Shown: in pieces, positions 8,822 through 17,909 of the stretch | Layout: every line of letters begins with the position of its first letter | How positions within the stretch are numbered: position 1 is the stretch's first letter | DNA from: RUG12461 sp045661345 | Lineage (GTDB): Bacteria > Bacillota > Clostridia > Lachnospirales > Lachnospiraceae | NCBI GenBank assembly: GCA_045661345.1 | Contig: JAZRFM010000021.1 | Span: 36,188 to 100,187, forward strand | DNA length: 64,000 nucleotides | Direction: 5' to 3' | Made by a program: the position numbers and the translations under genes | The notes under the pieces: generated by a model | The model's input: the letters and a program-made list of their open reading frames with translations, nothing else | The model's database searches: none | What the model was told of the DNA's origin: nothing

Positions 8822-9646
8822 ATGGAAAACAAGGAACTGATGAAAGCCGCAAACGAAGTGCGAAAGGGCATCGTTACGGCAACGTATCACGCTAAGAGCG
8901 GCCATCCCGGAGGATCTCTTTCGGCAGCCGATCTTTACACCTATCTGTATTACGAGGAAATGAATATCGACCCCAACGACCCGAAGAATGCGGATCGTGA
9001 CAGGTTTGTCCTTTCCAAGGGACACACGGCACCGGGCTTTTACTCGACTCTGGCAAACAGAGGGTTTTTCCCGGTGAAGGATCTGGAGACCCTCCGTCAT
9101 ACCGGATCTTACCTGCAGGGACATCCGGATATGAAGCATATTCCGGGTGTGGACATGAGCTCCGGGTCTCTGGGACAGGGGCTTTCCGCAGCGGTAGGCA
9201 TGGCGCTGGCAGGAAAAATGGATCATAAGGACTACCGCGTGTATTGTCTCTGCGGTGACGGGGAGATTCAGGAAGGACAGATCTGGGAAGCAGCCATGTT
9301 TGCCGGCTTCCGGAAGCTGGATAATCTGGTCGTGATCGTGGATAACAATAATCTCCAGATTGACGGACCCATTGATGAGGTTTGCTCGCCTTACCCCATC
9401 GACAGGAAATTCGAAGCGTTCAATTTCCACGTGATCAACATCAACGGCAACGATTTCGACGAGATCCGCAGCGCTTTCCAGGAGGCGAGAACGACGAAGG
9501 GCATGCCCACCGCCATCATCGCGAAGACCGTAAAGGGCAAGGGCGTTTCTTTTATGGAGAATCAGGTAGGCTGGCACGGAAAAGCGCCGAATGAGGAGGA
9601 GTACCGTCAGGCGATGGACGAACTGTCAAAAGGAGGTGCTGCATAA
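8822..9646 (+). CDS. Transketolase, N-terminal (thiamine diphosphate binding) subunit
   Basis: A 274-residue protein equal to the first third of transketolase. Motifs: ATYHAKSGHPGGSLSAADLY near residue 20, SKGHTAPGFY, and the ThDP/Mg motif GDGEIQEGQIWEA with VDNNNLQIDG about 30 residues later. With the next gene it forms a split transketolase that moves two-carbon units between xylulose-5-P and aldose phosphates. AAGGAG precedes the ATG at 8822; an ATG seven codons earlier lacks a ribosome binding site. Its stop overlaps the start of the C-terminal subunit (TAATG), ensuring coupled translation. Confidence 0.95.
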   Translation: MENKELMKAANEVRKGIVTATYHAKSGHPGGSLSAADLYTYLYYEEMNIDPNDPKNADRDRFVLSKGHTAPGFYSTLANRGFFPVKDLETLRHTGSYLQGHPDMKHIPGVDMSSGSLGQGLSAAVGMALAGKMDHKDYRVYCLCGDGEIQEGQIWEAAMFAGFRKLDNLVVIVDNNNLQIDGPIDEVCSPYPIDRKFEAFNFHVININGNDFDEIRSAFQEARTTKGMPTAIIAKTVKGKGVSFMENQVGWHGKAPNEEEYRQAMDELSKGGAA

Positions 9647-10584
9647 TGGCTGACATGAAAAAGATTGCGACCCGTGAGAGCTACGGAAATGCACTTGCGG
9701 AGCTTGGAAAAGAAAAAGAGGATCTCGTGGTACTGGACGCTGACCTTGCAGGTGCCACCAAAACGGGTGTATTTAAGAAGGCATTCCCGGACCGTTTTAT
9801 AGACTGCGGGATTGCGGAATGTGATATGGCTGGTATCGCGGCGGGGCTTGCAACCTGCGGCAAGGTGCCGTTTATGAGCTCCTTTGCCATGTTTGCGGCA
9901 GGACGTGCCTATGAGCAGGTGCGCAATTCCATCGGCTATCCCCATCTGAATGTCAAGATCGGCGCGACCCATGCGGGGATTTCCGTCGGTGAAGACGGGG
10001 CGACACATCAGTGTCTGGAGGACCTGGCACTGATGCGGGAGATCCCGGGCATGGTGGTCATCAATCCCAGCGATGATATTGAGGCGAAGGCGGCTGTGAG
10101 AGCCGCATACGAGCATGAGGGACCGGTTTATATGCGCTTCGGGCGTGCAGCAGTGCCGGTGATCAATGACAACGCGGATTACAGGTTTGAGATCGGCAAA
10201 GGGGTTCTCCTGAAAGAAGGAAAGGATCTGACAATCATTGCCACCGGGCTTTGCGTACCGGAGGCAATCGGTGCGGCGGAGCTTCTGAAGGCAAAGGGAA
10301 TTGATGCCGAAGTGATCAACATTCATACCATCAAACCACTCGATGAAGAGCTGGTGCTTTCCTCCGCGAAAAAGACAGGACGTGTCTTCACGGCAGAGGA
10401 GCATTCGATTCTGGGCGGACTCGGCAGCGCGGTTGCGGAGGTGCTCTCCGAGAAATGCCCGACGAAGCTGACACGGATCGGTGTCAGGGATGTGTTCGGC
10501 GAATCGGGACCGGCAGCGGAGCTGATCCATAAATACGGGCTGGATGCGGAAAGCATCGCAAAGACCATCGAAGAGACCAGATAA
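9646..10584 (+). CDS. Transketolase, C-terminal subunit
   Basis: A 312-residue protein matching the pyrimidine-binding and C-terminal domains of transketolase (Transket_pyr and Transketolase_C). Motifs: TRESYGNALAELGKE at the start, DADLAGATKTG, FIDCGIAECDMAGIAAGLA (the catalytic Glu region), HAGISVGEDGATHQ, and a C-terminal domain from about residue 185. It works as a heteromer with the preceding subunit. The start overlaps the upstream stop by one base. A GGAGG site then leads to araA 13 bases after its stop. Confidence 0.95.
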   Translation: MADMKKIATRESYGNALAELGKEKEDLVVLDADLAGATKTGVFKKAFPDRFIDCGIAECDMAGIAAGLATCGKVPFMSSFAMFAAGRAYEQVRNSIGYPHLNVKIGATHAGISVGEDGATHQCLEDLALMREIPGMVVINPSDDIEAKAAVRAAYEHEGPVYMRFGRAAVPVINDNADYRFEIGKGVLLKEGKDLTIIATGLCVPEAIGAAELLKAKGIDAEVINIHTIKPLDEELVLSSAKKTGRVFTAEEHSILGGLGSAVAEVLSEKCPTKLTRIGVRDVFGESGPAAELIHKYGLDAESIAKTIEETR

Positions 10585-10597
10585 CACGGAGGGAGAC

Positions 10598-12046
10598 ATG
10601 GGGAACAAACTTTACTTTATACCGGGAAGTCAGGATCTGTACGGGGAGGAATGCCTGGCTGATGTCCGAAAAGACTGCCAGGAGATGGTGCAGTTTCTGA
10701 ATGAAAAGCTTTCGGATGTGGCGGAGGTCGTATTGATGCCCACCGTAGAGACTTCAAAGATCTGTGTGCAGGATATGCGTGCGGCGGAAAACGATGACGA
10801 CTGTGTCGGTGTGATCACCTGGATGCATACCTTTTCACCGGCCAAGATGTGGATCAAGGGTCTGCAGATTCTGCAAAAGCCCCTTCTGCATCTGCACACC
10901 CAGGCAAATGAGAGGCTGCCTTACAGCGAGATCGACATGGATTTCATGAATTTGAATCAGGCGGCCCATGGAGACCGGGAGTACGGCTTCATTCTGGCGC
11001 GGCTCGGCATCCCCCACGAGGTCGTTGCAGGCTTTTACAGACACGACGAGGTGGTGGAGAAGATCCGCCGGTTTGCGCATGTGGCTGCTGCCATTGCATG
11101 CGGCAGGAATCTCACGGTCGCGACCTTCGGCAACAATATGCGTGATGTGGCTGTGACCGACGGCAACCGTCTGGAATGCGAGATCAAATACGGCTGGGAA
11201 ATCAAGTACTGGGGGATCGGAGAGATCGCATCCCTTGCCAATACCATTTCCGAAGCTGAGATTGATCAGAAAATGGCGGAATATCAATTGAAGTATACGA
11301 TGGCTACAGACAACCGCGAAGCAGTCCGCGAGCAGGCAAAATATGAAGTGGCCCTGGAGACCTTCCTGCAGCAGCATGGTGTAGGTGCTTTCACGGACAC
11401 CTTCCAGGATCTGCACGGCCTGAAGCAGTTGCCGGGTCTGGCGGCACAGAATCTGATGACAAAAGGCATCGGCTTCGGACCGGAGGGAGATTACAAGATC
11501 AGTGCTCTTTCCACGGTATTGATGAAGATGTCGGAGGGCAGAGAAGGTGCCACCGGTTTCATAGAGGATTATACCTACGACATGGAAAAGGGACGGGAGC
11601 TGGAGCTTGCCTCCCATATGCTGGAGGTGCCGCCGGCATTTGCGGCGACGAAGCCGGAGATCCAGGTGCATCCCCTCAGTATCGGCGGAAAAGAAGATCC
11701 GGCACGGCTGGTGTTTGACGGGGTTACCGGCGACGGGATTCAGGTGACCCTGATCGACCTCGGGGATCATTTCAGGATCATTTGTGCGGATATCGAACTT
11801 GTAAAGCAGCCGGAGCCGATGCCGAAGCTCCCCGTCGCACGGATCATGTACCGCCACAAACCGAATTTTGCCATCGGTACGGCGGCATGGTGCTGTGCAG
11901 GCGGAGCGCATCATTCCGTGGTTTCCACAGCGCTGAAGAGAGAGGACATCGCCATGTTTGCACGGCTGACCGGGACGGAGCTGATCACAATCGGAGACGA
12001 CACCACGGAAGCGGATCTGCAGAAGTTTTTTCAACCGGGGAGGTAA
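10598..12046 (+). CDS. araA: L-arabinose isomerase
   Basis: A 482-residue protein that converts L-arabinose to L-ribulose with Mn2+. It begins with the typical YFIPGSQDLYGEE and contains HTFSPAKMWIKGLQ, the Mn ligands expected in the GEGDYK-like segment (here GPEGDYKISAL) and the HHSV motif near the C-terminus. Length is close to the usual 495-500. ATG at 10598 is preceded by GGAGGGAGAC. A start 18 codons upstream would overlap the transketolase gene and lacks a site. It is followed by araD three bases after the stop. Confidence 0.95.
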   Translation: MGNKLYFIPGSQDLYGEECLADVRKDCQEMVQFLNEKLSDVAEVVLMPTVETSKICVQDMRAAENDDDCVGVITWMHTFSPAKMWIKGLQILQKPLLHLHTQANERLPYSEIDMDFMNLNQAAHGDREYGFILARLGIPHEVVAGFYRHDEVVEKIRRFAHVAAAIACGRNLTVATFGNNMRDVAVTDGNRLECEIKYGWEIKYWGIGEIASLANTISEAEIDQKMAEYQLKYTMATDNREAVREQAKYEVALETFLQQHGVGAFTDTFQDLHGLKQLPGLAAQNLMTKGIGFGPEGDYKISALSTVLMKMSEGREGATGFIEDYTYDMEKGRELELASHMLEVPPAFAATKPEIQVHPLSIGGKEDPARLVFDGVTGDGIQVTLIDLGDHFRIICADIELVKQPEPMPKLPVARIMYRHKPNFAIGTAAWCCAGGAHHSVVSTALKREDIAMFARLTGTELITIGDDTTEADLQKFFQPGR

Positions 12047-12049
12047 GAA

Positions 12050-12742
12050 ATGCTGGAGCAACTGAAAAAAGACGTTTACGAAGCGAATATGGAGCTGCCG
12101 AAGCGCGGACTCATTACCTATACCTGGGGCAATGTTTCCGGGATCGACCGGGAGAGCGGTTATTTCGTCATCAAGCCCAGCGGCGTGGACTATGACAAAC
12201 TGACGCCGGAGGACATGGTGGTGATGGATCTGGAGGGGAACCGCATCGAAGGAAAGTATAAACCCTCCAGCGACACGGCGACCCACATCGAACTCTACAA
12301 AAAATACGATGTGATCGGCGGGATCGTCCACACCCATTCGCCGGAGGCGGTTGCCTGGGCACAGGCGGGGCGTGATATTCCCCTTTACGGGACAACCCAT
12401 GCGGATTATTTTCTCGGACCGATTCCCTGTGCGCGCAACCTGACGACGGAGGAGATCAACGAAGCCTACGAGAAAAACACCGGGCTTGTGATCATTGAGA
12501 CCTTTGAAAAGCGCGGGATTCAGCCCCAGTATACACCGGCCGTGCTCTGTCAGAACCACGGTCCCTTTACCTGGGGAAAGGATGCGGCAGAGGCTGTTCA
12601 CAATGCGGTGGTACTGGAAGAAGTCGCGAAAATGGCACGGAACACCGAGGCACTGAATCCGAATGTAAAGCCGGCGCCGGATAACATCAAGGAGAAGCAT
12701 TTCTACCGGAAACACGGAGCAAATGCATACTACGGGCAGTAG
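12050..12742 (+). CDS. araD: L-ribulose-5-phosphate 4-epimerase
   Basis: A 230-residue class II aldolase/adducin-fold enzyme that converts L-ribulose-5-P to D-xylulose-5-P using a Zn2+ ion. Visible motifs: TWGNVSGIDRESGYFVIKPSG, PSSDTATHIELYK, the zinc ligands in IVHTHSPEAVAWAQAG and NHGPFTWGKDA, and the C-terminal HFYRKHGANAYYGQ, which is characteristic of AraD. Full length. It is the last gene of the kinase-transketolase-araA-araD operon and its product feeds the transketolase encoded upstream. Confidence 0.96.
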   Translation: MLEQLKKDVYEANMELPKRGLITYTWGNVSGIDRESGYFVIKPSGVDYDKLTPEDMVVMDLEGNRIEGKYKPSSDTATHIELYKKYDVIGGIVHTHSPEAVAWAQAGRDIPLYGTTHADYFLGPIPCARNLTTEEINEAYEKNTGLVIIETFEKRGIQPQYTPAVLCQNHGPFTWGKDAAEAVHNAVVLEEVAKMARNTEALNPNVKPAPDNIKEKHFYRKHGANAYYGQ

Positions 12743-12776
12743 GAACTGTGTCAACGTTTTTGCAGGATCGGGTAAA

Positions 12777-12804
12777 CGAGGCGCTTTTTTTAAGGAGCGC
12801 CTCG
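12777..12804. terminator. Hairpin after araD
   Basis: CGAGGCGCT (12777-12785) and AGCGCCTCG (12796-12804) form a 9-bp perfect stem 35 bases after the araD stop. The T run is in the loop rather than after the stem, so its strength as a terminator is uncertain. Confidence 0.55.
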
Positions 12805-12953
12805 CTGTATGTCGGGGGCTGATAGAAGCTCTCCGACGCAGCCTGTGAGGCCTGCGGACATGCGGGGGAGATCTGTGGGCGTGTGGCGGCGAAACGCCGC
12901 CCGAAAAAGAAGTGGTAATGAATTCATAACAGAAGCGGAAGGAGCGACCGACC
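12805..12953 (+). other. Structured leader upstream of the MscS-like gene
   Basis: After the araD hairpin there are three further potential hairpins in about 100 bases: around 12809-12835 (GTCGG with CCGAC arms), 12834-12853 (CGCAG with CTGCG arms) and 12885-12901 (GGCGGCG, AAA, CGCCGCC). No open frame of note lies here. The AAGGAG site of the next gene is at about 12938. It may be a leader RNA controlling the channel gene; I do not recognise a known riboswitch. Confidence 0.3.
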
Positions 12954-15896
12954 ATGGGATGGAAGAAAAAAGAAAAACCTTTGCTGTCTGAGGAAGAGAC
13001 CGCCTACATCAAATTGACGCGCAGGAAGAAGATCCTGATGATGCTTGTGCTGATCGCGGCAACGGCCATCGTGGCGCTCTGCAGCTTCCGGATGTTTTCG
13101 AATAAAATCATCAAGCGTGTGGATCCGCAGATCGCCCGCGCCATGGTTCAGATTTCCAGACGGCTGCCCGAACTGGAAAAAGATGAACAGGCGCTTCGTG
13201 ACGTGTATGATCAAATGGTGGATAGCTGGAAAGAACTGGTGGACGGGAAGTATGAGCTGAACAGGCATTATGGAATTGAAATGTCTGACGTACAGGACGA
13301 TGAAGATCTGGAGGATCTCGTCAACAGAACCCTTTCCTGGACCAACACCGTGTCACAGATCATGGTGGGCGGCAGTGGCTATGTCATGGCAGTAGATGAT
13401 CAGGATACGATTATTGCACATCCGGACTGGGGGCTCGTCGGCAAAAAAGTCACCTATCCGGTAGAGAGTCTCTCTGAGGTGGCACTTACCATGGGGGATA
13501 TCCCCCCCGGAAGTATGGCGGACAACCTTTCCTTTGAGAGTGTCCTCGTATCTACGGAGGCGGGACCTCTGGATACGGATTATTACTGGGGTTTTGGGGG
13601 AATGCTTCACGCAGGCGTTCTGTATTACAACGGCGTCTACCTTGTCTGCGGTGTACCGATCACAGAAATTGTATTATATACCGTTGGTCAGACCCTCTTT
13701 GTCAGTTTTGTTTTCTTTGTTGTGATCTGGCTGTTTGTCCGGTATATTTCCCTGATGCTGGAGCGTCATGAGGAGAGAAGACGTGTTTTCCGGACGAAAC
13801 TGTTATCCTATTTCCTGCTGAACGGACTGATCATTTTTGGGTTGACGTTTTATCTGCAGGTGCTCACGGATATTACGACGGTGCTGCGCACCATGGAGCG
13901 ATATGCCGTGGGTGCGGCGATGAATCTTGCTGAATGCGAAGAAGAGATCGAAGAAATCAATACATGGCTGGACTGGCAGTACCTGAAGCAGTGTTATCTT
14001 GCAGCGATTGCGGTGGATCTGAAGGGTGTGGAGAATCTGACCCGGGTGGATATGGAGAACCTGGCGGAGGAACTGGGGGTGGAATATGTGTATGTGTTCG
14101 ACCAGTCCGGAAAGGTTGTCGTCACCAATTCACCCTTTGATCATTATGAACTCAGTAAAGATCCGGAAGCCTCCTCTTATGAGTTCAGGCAGCTTTTGAA
14201 CGGAACGCCCGAGGTGGTTCAGGAACCTATTCTGGATAAGTATACCGGAGACTACATCCAGTATATCGGTATCAGCACCCGTGATGAGGAGGACCTGTGC
14301 AACGGCTTTGTGGAAATTGCGGTGGATCCGGCACTCCGGAACAGTCTCGTGGGTCCTCTCCGGCTGAGGAAGGTTCTGGATAAGCTGATCATCGGACAAC
14401 CGGAGGATGCACTTGCCATCGATAAGGAGGAACTGAAGGTGGTAGAGACCACCGGGGTGGGCTATCCGGATGACACAATTGAAGATCTCCAGATCACGGA
14501 AGAAGATCTCACGGGAGCGTTTACAGGATTTCTGACCATCGACGGAACCACTTACTATGCCGGCGTGGAGGAGTCGGAGGACTACTATCTGATTCCGCTG
14601 ATGGAGAAAAAGGGCAACGGGAAGGCAGCGACCGTTTCTTTCGCGGCGTTGCTGATAGGTCTGTGTGCGATGCTGGGGATCTTTTTCATCGGGATGTTCC
14701 GCTACCACAGACGGCATTTTGAGCGTGAAGAAGCCACAGAAGAGAACGGGGAGAATCAGGAAGAGGATGATGAAGAAGGAGAGGCTGTAAAGGACAAGGA
14801 AGCGCAGGATGAGCTTGGCGTATTCTCGGACTTCACAAAGCTTTTCAAAACCCATGATGACAAGCAGTTTGAGGAGCGGTGGAAAATGGATACCGAGTCG
14901 AAAGAGACGCAGTCCCCGGAGAAACGGATGAAAAGCACCATCTACAAGATCATCACCGTTCTTTGTATTGCAGTCGTTGTGCCGTGGATTTACTATATGA
15001 TCCATCCGGACAGAGAAAACGAGCTGTTCAGCGTGATCACCTATGTGCTGATGGGAAGGTGGCAGAAGGGCATCAATATTTTTGCTTTCACTGCCTGCGT
15101 CTATCTCCTTTGCGGAATCTATGTGCTGACGGTGCTGTTCAACCGGATTCTGTATCTGATCGCGAGGATCTCTGATTCCCGTGTGGAGACCGTCTGCCTG
15201 CTGCTTCGCAATTCCCTGAAATACATCGCCGGGATTATATTCATCTACTACGGGCTCGCCCAGTTTGGTGTGGATACGCGTACACTCCTTGCTTCCGCGG
15301 GCATCCTTTCCCTCATGATCTCTTTCGGTGCCAAGGATCTGGTCAGCGACGTGATTTCCGGATTTTTCATTATCTTTGAGGGAACCTGTAAGGTGGGTGA
15401 TTTTATCACCATCGGGAGCTGGTACGGTACTGTGCAGGAGATCGGTATTCGAACCACGAGGGTGTCGTTCTTTGCCGACACCAAGATCTTCAACAATTCC
15501 TCCGTGAAGGATATCGTGAATGCCAACGGGGAAGTGGCCCGGATGGTACTGAAGGTTCCTGTTTCCTATCAGGCGGATCTGGAGAAAGTGGAGGATATCC
15601 TGAAGGAAGAGCTGGAGAAGCTCACCGAGGAGCAGATCCCCGGTCTGGTGAGTCCGCCGCAGTACCAGGGAGTGCAGGAATTCGGGCAGAATAACCTGCT
15701 GCTTCGTATCGCCATTTATACGGAATCCTATAAGCGGAACTGGGCATACCGCCGTCTGTCCAGAGAGGTACGCCTCATTTTTGCAAGGAACAACATTGAG
15801 ATCCCCTATGAACAGGTGGTGGTGCATCAGGCACCGGAAAGCGCGGCGGATCTTGCGGTCAAAGAGATATCGACGCCCATGGAGAAGAGAGATTGA
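12954..15896 (+). CDS. Large MscS-family mechanosensitive channel with two sensor-like extracytoplasmic domains
   Basis: A 980-residue membrane protein. Order: TM near 28-48; extracytoplasmic domain to about 240 resembling a Cache sensor (GYVMAVDDQDTIIAHPDWGL); TMs near 243-265 and 283-303; a second extracytoplasmic domain to about 555 (VEYVYVFDQSGKVVVTNS); TM near 560-582; an acidic cytoplasmic linker; TMs near 660-680 and 705-735; then the MscS core, with TM3 pore helix and the signature GAKDLVSDVISGFFIIFEG near 795-815 and the beta domain after it. Only the C-terminal third is MscS. The N-terminal part suggests gating or modulation by an external ligand; that is inference. AAGGAG precedes the ATG. 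Confidence 0.8.
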   Translation: MGWKKKEKPLLSEEETAYIKLTRRKKILMMLVLIAATAIVALCSFRMFSNKIIKRVDPQIARAMVQISRRLPELEKDEQALRDVYDQMVDSWKELVDGKYELNRHYGIEMSDVQDDEDLEDLVNRTLSWTNTVSQIMVGGSGYVMAVDDQDTIIAHPDWGLVGKKVTYPVESLSEVALTMGDIPPGSMADNLSFESVLVSTEAGPLDTDYYWGFGGMLHAGVLYYNGVYLVCGVPITEIVLYTVGQTLFVSFVFFVVIWLFVRYISLMLERHEERRRVFRTKLLSYFLLNGLIIFGLTFYLQVLTDITTVLRTMERYAVGAAMNLAECEEEIEEINTWLDWQYLKQCYLAAIAVDLKGVENLTRVDMENLAEELGVEYVYVFDQSGKVVVTNSPFDHYELSKDPEASSYEFRQLLNGTPEVVQEPILDKYTGDYIQYIGISTRDEEDLCNGFVEIAVDPALRNSLVGPLRLRKVLDKLIIGQPEDALAIDKEELKVVETTGVGYPDDTIEDLQITEEDLTGAFTGFLTIDGTTYYAGVEESEDYYLIPLMEKKGNGKAATVSFAALLIGLCAMLGIFFIGMFRYHRRHFEREEATEENGENQEEDDEEGEAVKDKEAQDELGVFSDFTKLFKTHDDKQFEERWKMDTESKETQSPEKRMKSTIYKIITVLCIAVVVPWIYYMIHPDRENELFSVITYVLMGRWQKGINIFAFTACVYLLCGIYVLTVLFNRILYLIARISDSRVETVCLLLRNSLKYIAGIIFIYYGLAQFGVDTRTLLASAGILSLMISFGAKDLVSDVISGFFIIFEGTCKVGDFITIGSWYGTVQEIGIRTTRVSFFADTKIFNNSSVKDIVNANGEVARMVLKVPVSYQADLEKVEDILKEELEKLTEEQIPGLVSPPQYQGVQEFGQNNLLLRIAIYTESYKRNWAYRRLSREVRLIFARNNIEIPYEQVVVHQAPESAADLAVKEISTPMEKRD

Positions 15897-16006
15897 GGAA
15901 AAAAGCCATGTGGTGTATGATGGAAAAATACAGTGTACGAATGGGATACAGGTAACGCTTTTCTTCATGCGTTTCCGATACGTCAATGGATCCGGTAGGA
16001 GAGAAT

Positions 16007-16681
16007 ATGTCCGGTTTTTTCAGCTATGAAGGCAAGTTTACAACGGTAATGAATAAGATCGTGGATGTGGTGGTGATCAGCTTCCTGTGGCTTTTGTTCT
16101 GCCTGCCGATTTTTACCATCGGCGCTTCCACCACGGCTCTTTTTACGGTGATCCGTCAGGTGGTCCGGCAGGAAAAGGGTTACGTGTTCAAGAATTTCTG
16201 GGGCGCCTTCAAATTGAACTTTAAGCAGGCAACCGGCGTCTGGCTGCTGCTTCTTTTGATCTACGGGGTTCTTTACGCGGATCGCACCCTTATGCTCACC
16301 TATTTTCTGCCGCAGGGGTCGCCCATCGGTATGCTGCACATCCTTTTCACCTTCATGATGATCTATGAAACGATCTGGGCAGTGTACATTTTTGCGTATA
16401 TTTCCCGCTTTGAACAGGATTGGAAGCATGTGCTGAAAAATGCGGCCATCCTCTCCGTGGTGAATCTCCCCTGGTCCGCCTTGATGATCGGGATGGTGAT
16501 TCTGGCGGCTCTCCTGATCCGTTATGTCATGCCGGCACTGATCTTTGTGCTTCCTGCCGGATTTGGCTGGATCTTTTCCATCATTCTGGAACGGATCTTC
16601 CGGAAATACATGACACCGGAGGATTTGAAAAAGCTGGAGGAAGAGGAAGCGGCGCTGAAGGAAAACGGAGGACGCAGATGA
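16007..16681 (+). CDS. DUF624 (YesL-like) membrane protein
   Basis: A 224-residue protein with about five hydrophobic segments. It begins MSGFFSYEGKFTTVMNKI and continues with a helix ending in PIFTIGAS, the typical opening of the YesL/DUF624 family. The family is common beside carbohydrate uptake genes in Firmicutes and has no proven activity. TAGGAGAG lies just before ATG 16007; an ATG seven codons earlier is less well placed. The stop overlaps the start of the aminotransferase (ATGA), so the two are translationally coupled. Confidence 0.8.
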   Translation: MSGFFSYEGKFTTVMNKIVDVVVISFLWLLFCLPIFTIGASTTALFTVIRQVVRQEKGYVFKNFWGAFKLNFKQATGVWLLLLLIYGVLYADRTLMLTYFLPQGSPIGMLHILFTFMMIYETIWAVYIFAYISRFEQDWKHVLKNAAILSVVNLPWSALMIGMVILAALLIRYVMPALIFVLPAGFGWIFSIILERIFRKYMTPEDLKKLEEEEAALKENGGRR

Positions 16682-17892
16682 TCTCGAGGAAAACAGCGGA
16701 AGGGATTCAGGGCGGCTCTGCGATCCGTGCCATGTTCACGGAAGGAAAGAAGATGGCAGACCGTTTCGGGGCGGAAAACGTCTATGATTACAGCCTCGGC
16801 AATCCTGGCGTACCCGCACCGGAGAAGCTGAAGGATGTGATCACGGCCCTTGTGAAAGAAACGGATCCCCTGGAGCTGCACGGATACATGAACAATGCGG
16901 GTTTTGAGGATGTGCGGACAGCGATTGCGAAAGACCTGAACCGCCGTTTCGGAACGGATTACCGCGGGACTGATATTATCATGACGGTGGGCGCCGCGGG
17001 CGGGATCAATGTAGCCCTGCGGACCATCCTGGATCCCGGCGATGAAGTGATCGTGTTCGCGCCGTATTTCGGGGAATACAAAAACTATGTTGCGAACTGG
17101 GACGGCGTGCTTGTTACCATTGCGCCGGATCTATTGACCTTTCAGCCGAATCTTTCGGAGCTGGAAGAAAAGATATCGCCACGGACGAAGGCAGTGATCA
17201 TCAACACACCCAATAACCCTACAGGGGTTGTCTACCCGGAGGAGACGCTGACACGGCTCGGGGAGATCCTGACGGATGCAAAGGAGAGGATCGGTCATAC
17301 GATCTGCCTCCTCTCGGACGAGCCTTACCGGGAGCTGGTGTATGAGGAAACCCACCGGAGTTTTCCCGCGAAGTATTACAAGGACACCATCGCCTGCTAT
17401 TCCTTCAGCAAGTCCCTGTCCCTTCCCGGAGAGCGGATCGGATATCTGGCTGTGTCACCGGGGATCGAAGAGGAGGCTCGCCTCCTGGAGGGACTGACGC
17501 AGAATAACCGTGTACTGGGCTATGTGAATGCCCCGTCTCTCATGCAGAAAGCTGTTGCGGCGTGTCTTTCAGAAAAGACAGAGCTTGCTTTTTACGACAA
17601 AAACAGAAGAAGGCTGTATGAGAGCCTGACATCCTTCGGATTTTCCTGTGTAAAACCAGAGGGCGCGTTTTACCTCTGGATGAAGGTGCCGGGGGCACCG
17701 GAGGGGCAGACGGTGACGCCGGAGGAGGAGCAGGCCTTTGTGGACAGGGCAAAGGAGGAGCGGATTCTCCTGGTGAAGGGCAGTGCCTTTGGATGTACGG
17801 GGTATGTCCGGATCGCTTATTGTGTCCCGCCGGAGATGATAGAGCGTTCTCTTCCCTCTTTTGAGAATCTGTCGAAGGGCAGAACGATTTAA
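16678..17892 (+). CDS. Pyridoxal-phosphate-dependent aminotransferase, class I/II
   Basis: A 404-residue fold-type I aminotransferase. Visible: the N-terminal YDYSLGNPGVPAP, GAAGGINVALRTILDPGDEV for the cofactor phosphate region, NNPTGVVYPE with the conserved Asn, DEPYRELVY with the conserved Asp, and SFSKSLSLPGERIGY with the Schiff-base lysine. The C-terminal Arg region (GYVRIAYC) should bind the substrate carboxylate. The substrate is probably an aromatic or aspartate-like amino acid; it cannot be fixed from sequence. The start overlaps the DUF624 stop, and a HisC-like aminotransferase follows 17 bases later. Confidence 0.9.
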   Translation: MISRKTAEGIQGGSAIRAMFTEGKKMADRFGAENVYDYSLGNPGVPAPEKLKDVITALVKETDPLELHGYMNNAGFEDVRTAIAKDLNRRFGTDYRGTDIIMTVGAAGGINVALRTILDPGDEVIVFAPYFGEYKNYVANWDGVLVTIAPDLLTFQPNLSELEEKISPRTKAVIINTPNNPTGVVYPEETLTRLGEILTDAKERIGHTICLLSDEPYRELVYEETHRSFPAKYYKDTIACYSFSKSLSLPGERIGYLAVSPGIEEEARLLEGLTQNNRVLGYVNAPSLMQKAVAACLSEKTELAFYDKNRRRLYESLTSFGFSCVKPEGAFYLWMKVPGAPEGQTVTPEEEQAFVDRAKEERILLVKGSAFGCTGYVRIAYCVPPEMIERSLPSFENLSKGRTI

Positions 17893-17909
17893 CCACGGAG
17901 AAAGAAAGC

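Noticed and set aside
7111..8871. 586-residue open frame on the minus strand
   Set aside because: It is the mirror of the FGGY kinase gene, with no domain, no ribosome site and composition of a shadow frame.
12805..12953. Cyclic-di-GMP riboswitch before the MscS-like gene
   Set aside because: The conserved GEMM sequence elements are absent; only generic hairpins are present.
10835..12955. 706-residue open frame on the minus strand over araA and araD
   Set aside because: Shadow of two clear genes; the residues have no recognisable motif.
14130..15986. 618-residue open frame on the minus strand over the MscS-like gene
   Set aside because: Shadow frame of a clear membrane channel gene.
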